A DNA stretch of 39,095 bases, from NCBI GenBank assembly GCA_013285965.1, contig JABDGQ010000005.1:62687-101781 (forward strand), in the 5' to 3' direction. The translations under genes were made by a program, and so were the position numbers. This document shows, piece after piece, positions 37,454 through 39,095 of this stretch (positions are counted from its first letter, which is position 1; each line of letters starts with the position of its first letter). Source of the stretch: Chlamydiota bacterium (lineage in GTDB: Bacteria; Chlamydiota; Chlamydiia; Chlamydiales; Parachlamydiaceae). Under the pieces are notes generated by a model, which saw only the letters and a program-made list of their open reading frames with translations, ran no database searches and was not told the origin of the DNA.

Positions 37454-38383
37454 TCATGGCTCCATTAATTTTAGCATGATATTTTCGATCCACTCTTTTT
37501 GATTAAGAATTACATCAACTTGTATTGCCTGTTTTTCGTATTTTTCCTCTAATTGTAATGATTCGGGATGATTACGATCACAAGAATAACCAATTTGATG
37601 GCGAGTAATAAAAATAGGAGTATAGTAATCATTCCGGGCCTGTAATACCTGCCAGAGATTATCAATTTGTTTCTGAATTTTTAATATTTTTTTGTAATCT
37701 TTTATGCAATTCAGCAATTCTCTTTTTCTATATAGTTTTTCTCTCTTTTCAAAAAGTTTTGAATTATGGCTTCCAAAGCCAAGTAATATTCCAAGTAGAG
37801 CTTGATTGTTTTTTAATAGCTTTGTCAGGTCGGCATTGGGTTGTTCAATTTGTTCAAGAAGGAGTTCAGCAGAAAAATTTTCGCCAATAACTTGCTTAAA
37901 AATAGCGATCTGTTTTTGTATTGTCTCTTTGAAGATTGGTTTATTTATCAAAATAAACGTGTCAAATCCATTAAACTTTCTATTTATTAATAAATATTTT
38001 TCTTTATTGAAATATGGTAGATATTTTTCCAGTGTTTCCCAAGATTTTTTTATAATGCGTTTAGATGGTGAATAAGGATCTATTATTAAACGTAAATATT
38101 CATCAATTCTTACATAACTTAATTCCTTTTCTAAAGGATCAGAATCTAAAATGAGTCCTGAAAAAGACATAGGCTTATCAAAATAAACTGTATAAGCAAA
38201 TGGTTCTATTTTAAACAGCTGAATAAATATAGTTTCAATATCGTCCTTGTCTTCTTGAGAAATGCTGTTAAAAACAAAATTTTCATTTCCCTTTTTTTGC
38301 GTAAGGTTGGCGTCAGCATTAAGATAAAAACCTAAAATAATAAAATACAAAATTAATTTTTTTTTAATTTTTATAAAATTCAT
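37454..38383 (-). CDS. Hypothetical exported protein
   Basis: A protein of 309 residues with a signal peptide (KKKLILYFIILGFYLNADA, cleavage near residue 25) and a lysine- and glutamate-rich helical mature part. A coiled-coil-like stretch lies near residues 215-245 (EKREKLYRKRELLNCIKDYK and on). No domain is recognised. It is likely secreted or periplasmic. It sits alone at the edge of the accessory island, next to an IS630 remnant, and is very AT-rich even for this window. Confidence 0.6.
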   Translation of the reverse strand: MNFIKIKKKLILYFIILGFYLNADANLTQKKGNENFVFNSISQEDKDDIETIFIQLFKIEPFAYTVYFDKPMSFSGLILDSDPLEKELSYVRIDEYLRLIIDPYSPSKRIIKKSWETLEKYLPYFNKEKYLLINRKFNGFDTFILINKPIFKETIQKQIAIFKQVIGENFSAELLLEQIEQPNADLTKLLKNNQALLGILLGFGSHNSKLFEKREKLYRKRELLNCIKDYKKILKIQKQIDNLWQVLQARNDYYTPIFITRHQIGYSCDRNHPESLQLEEKYEKQAIQVDVILNQKEWIENIMLKLMEP

Positions 38384-38481
38384 AGCATTACTCTAACAAA
38401 TTTATTTTAATGTGGTGGGCCCTTATCAGTTCTTTTTTTTGTGGACTAGGATTCGCCGCAAATCCCTATCATTTAAGAATA

Positions 38482-38832
38482 GACTTCTTTCTAAATTGCT
38501 TATGCTAACTCCAGGTTGTGAATTTCTGCGATAAGATTAAATCGTAAGCCAAATCTTTAATTTAAAAACATTACCATACTATCTTTACCAGCGGCATCAC
38601 CAGAGCTTAATCCTGTAGAGCAGCTTTGGCAGCAATTAAGAGATCGAGAACTTTAAAATCGTAGTTATGAGGATTATGAAGACATCGTTAAATCGTGCTG
38701 TGAAACTTGGAACAATTACGTGAATGTTCCAAAAGCCATTCGAAGAATATGCACAAGGCAATGGGCTAAAACAAATAATTAATTTTCAGAAATCGTATAA
38801 TGTATTGAATTTTTTACTATATTTCTTTAGTC
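38482..38832 (+). mobile_element. IS630-family insertion sequence remnant
   Basis: The left end GACTTCTTTCTAAATT (38482-38497), preceded by TA at 38480-38481, matches the MITE termini at 15 of 16 positions. The interior holds the last part of an IS630 transposase. The right edge is set by ...AGTC followed by TA (38833-38834); only the outer bases of the right terminal repeat can be recognised. The element is about a third of the full IS630 length, so the 5' and middle parts of the transposase are gone. Confidence 0.75.
38567..38782 (+). pseudogene. IS630 transposase C-terminal fragment (DDE_3)
   Basis: The frame reads NITILSLPAASPELNPVEQ LW, containing the SPELNPVEQ(L)W signature that carries the last catalytic acidic residue of the IS630 DDE domain. 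It continues to QQLRDREL, an in-frame TAA at 38654-38656, then NRSYEDYEDIVKSCCETWNN and RICTRQW to a final TAA. The in-frame stop and missing N-terminal two thirds make it non-functional. Confidence 0.88.
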
Positions 38833-38872
38833 TAGACGCGATCGAATTCAAATTTAACCATATAGAGGAAAA

Positions 38873-39095
38873 ATGAAAAAAATTTATTTACGTTTGAGAT
38901 AAATTTTTCTAGCACAGAGAAAACATATGTATCTCCTGCTTCAATTTATCTTTCTCAGGATGCCATATACATGCATGTCGATGGACAATTATCCCTGTAA
39001 AGACACTTTCTGTCGATGAGGTCGGAGTATTTGTTGGTGAGAGCGAGTTAATTTCTGCTGGTTTCACTAAAGGCGGATATTGTTGTAGATGTAAT
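38873..39095 (+). pseudogene. Frame-broken gene running off the window end
   Basis: GAGGAA precedes an ATG at 38873 and the frame reads MKKIYLRLR then stops. A second frame from about 38905 reads FSSTEKTYVSPASIYLSQDA and YMHVDGQL, and from 38997 a third reads VKTLSVDEVGVFVGESELIS and on to the edge. The three pieces join into one plausible protein, so two indels have broken it. I do not recognise the family. Sequence beyond the window is needed to see its end. Confidence 0.5.

Noticed and set aside
32138-39095. Phage or integrative element with att sites at tRNA-Asn
   Set aside because: No integrase gene and no repeat of the tRNA 3' end were found in the window, so only an accessory island is claimed.

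Overview
The window looks like chromosome of an environmental (Parachlamydia-like) member of the phylum Chlamydiae. The evidence is internal. The 16S gene begins with the chlamydial-type 5' region and its ITS has no tRNA. There is a type III secretion block in the order sctJ - sctK-like - sctL - sctR - sctS - sctT. An nrdR - dksA - lspA string matches the order I recall from Chlamydia. Repeat-protein effector candidates and NhaD are also present. The DNA is AT-rich. I do not assign a family or genus.

Layout. Positions 1-500 hold repeats and the collapsed remnant of a GxxExxY-family gene. A complete rRNA operon follows on the minus strand (5S 551-665, 23S 802-3746 without an intron, 16S 4036-5571), with its terminator and a candidate promoter at 5658-5686. 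Then come nhaD, a pair of MITEs, two lineage-type hypothetical proteins (one with two hydrophobic regions), a rhamnosyltransferase-like GT2, and a minus-strand set of cyclophilin, hemF and a beta-barrel outer-membrane protein. Next are an orphan kdpB followed 13 bp later by murF, and an intergenic region with two unrelated MITE-like elements.

Positions 16737-22496 form the most unusual block: a GT25, a GT2-TPR-propeller fusion, a GT23/NodZ-like fucosyltransferase and a methyltransferase. Each of these carries an apparent N-terminal export signal, although such enzymes normally work in the cytosol. A cysteine-cluster (YkgJ-type) protein sits among them. Facing the block is a 688-residue LRR/ankyrin protein whose C-terminal part has the His...Asn...Gln-x4-Cys layout of CE-clan cysteine proteases. 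It is a strong candidate type III effector. The housekeeping group nrdR-dksA-lspA-unknown (minus strand) and the T3SS block (plus strand) diverge from about 26.9 kb.

Downstream of tRNA-Asn(GUU) at 32066-32137 the character changes to an accessory island. It holds an exported APH-like kinase, an HSL-type esterase, an intact HigBA-type toxin-antitoxin pair with a perfect 22-bp palindromic operator, a decayed duplicate of the kinase 3' end, a MITE, a GNAT acetyltransferase, a second toxin-antitoxin pair whose toxin is frameshifted, an exported unknown protein, an IS630 remnant and a gene broken in three frames at the window edge.

The TA-flanked MITEs at 7.4, 16.6 and 35.7 kb share termini with the IS630 remnant at 38.5 kb, which links the mobile DNA of the whole window to one IS630-type source.
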